The notes below the pieces were generated by a model. The model had not been told where the DNA came from. It did not search any database and saw only the letters and a list, made by a program, of their open reading frames with translations. A program made the position numbers and the translations under genes. From Blastocatellia bacterium (lineage in GTDB: Bacteria; Acidobacteriota; Blastocatellia; Pyrinomonadales; Pyrinomonadaceae): 5,294 nucleotides of DNA. Below are positions 5,217 to 5,294 of the stretch, piece by piece (position 1 is the first letter of the stretch; each line of letters opens with the position of its first letter). The stretch covers positions 1-5,294 of the forward strand of contig JACDAY010000172.1 in the NCBI GenBank assembly GCA_013695195.1, written 5' to 3'.

Positions 5217-5294
5217 CTATTTGCACTTTGAATAACCGCAATCCCTGCAATAATCGCATCCCGACGCATGTTCCAGCTGCCCGCCGCATTCCGG
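5217..5294 (-). CDS. nrdJ: C-terminal end of B12-dependent ribonucleotide reductase (partial)
   Basis: The window edge cuts this gene; only 25 codons plus the stop remain, too few to be conspicuous as an open frame. The peptide starts P-E-C-G-G and continues QLEHASGCDYCRDCGYSKCK, ending at TAG (5219-5217) with a second TAG directly after. Five cysteines in a C-x9-C-x2-C-x2-C-x4-C arrangement match the zinc-ribbon-like tail typical of adenosylcobalamin-dependent class II ribonucleotide reductases (usually C-P-E-C-G near a final G-Y-S-K-C). That tail's cysteines are thought to help re-reduce the active site. The enzyme makes deoxynucleotides in the cytoplasm and does not require oxygen. Another zinc-ribbon protein is possible, but the G-C-x2-C-x2-C-G-Y-S-K-C ending is characteristic. 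Confidence 0.8.
   Translation of the reverse strand, partial: PECGGQLEHASGCDYCRDCGYSKCK

Overview
The window is a compact bacterial chromosomal segment of intermediate base composition. Every gene I can support is on the minus strand, so transcription runs from position 5294 towards 1. In that order they are: the last 25 codons of a B12-dependent ribonucleotide reductase (nrdJ-like); a 70-bp inverted-repeat element; a secreted protein related to copper amine oxidases; an intrinsic terminator; a PBP4-type D-Ala-D-Ala carboxypeptidase (dacB); folK; panB; and the first 22 codons of another gene that overlaps the panB stop. The B12-dependent reductase, Sec-type signal peptides, a PBP4 with all three active-site motifs and the general protein style suggest a free-living, diderm-type bacterium. 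Acidobacteriota (for example Blastocatellia) is my best guess, but it is an impression and not a demonstrated placement.

Right part (5033-5294): the nrdJ tail ends in a cysteine-rich zinc-ribbon-like motif and two tandem stop codons. Fifteen bases further on lies a 70-bp element with perfect 15-bp terminal inverted repeats. Its flanks match at 6 of 7 bases, which looks like a decayed target duplication and suggests a small non-autonomous mobile element. Between it and the next gene there is a plausible sigma-70-type promoter and a good Shine-Dalgarno site.

Middle (3182-5032): a 581-residue exported protein resembles copper amine oxidases from its N-terminal small domains to the catalytic domain. 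The three copper-ligand histidines, a cofactor-position tyrosine and a candidate catalytic aspartate can be placed. However, the residues flanking the tyrosine are altered (W-Y-R-Y instead of N-Y-D/E-Y) and the catalytic core is shortened. This is the most unusual coding feature. It ends in a clear Rho-independent terminator, so it appears to be a single-gene transcription unit.

Left part (1-3181): dacB, folK, panB and a downstream gene run in the same direction with gaps of 79 bp, 38 bp and a 4-base overlap. They may form one operon, or dacB may be separate. folK (folate) and panB (pantothenate) are a familiar pair in bacteria. The gene after panB does not begin like panC; its first residues are weakly reminiscent of small nucleotidyltransferase-fold proteins. 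I found no RNA genes, CRISPR array, complete insertion sequence or clearly novel multi-gene system.
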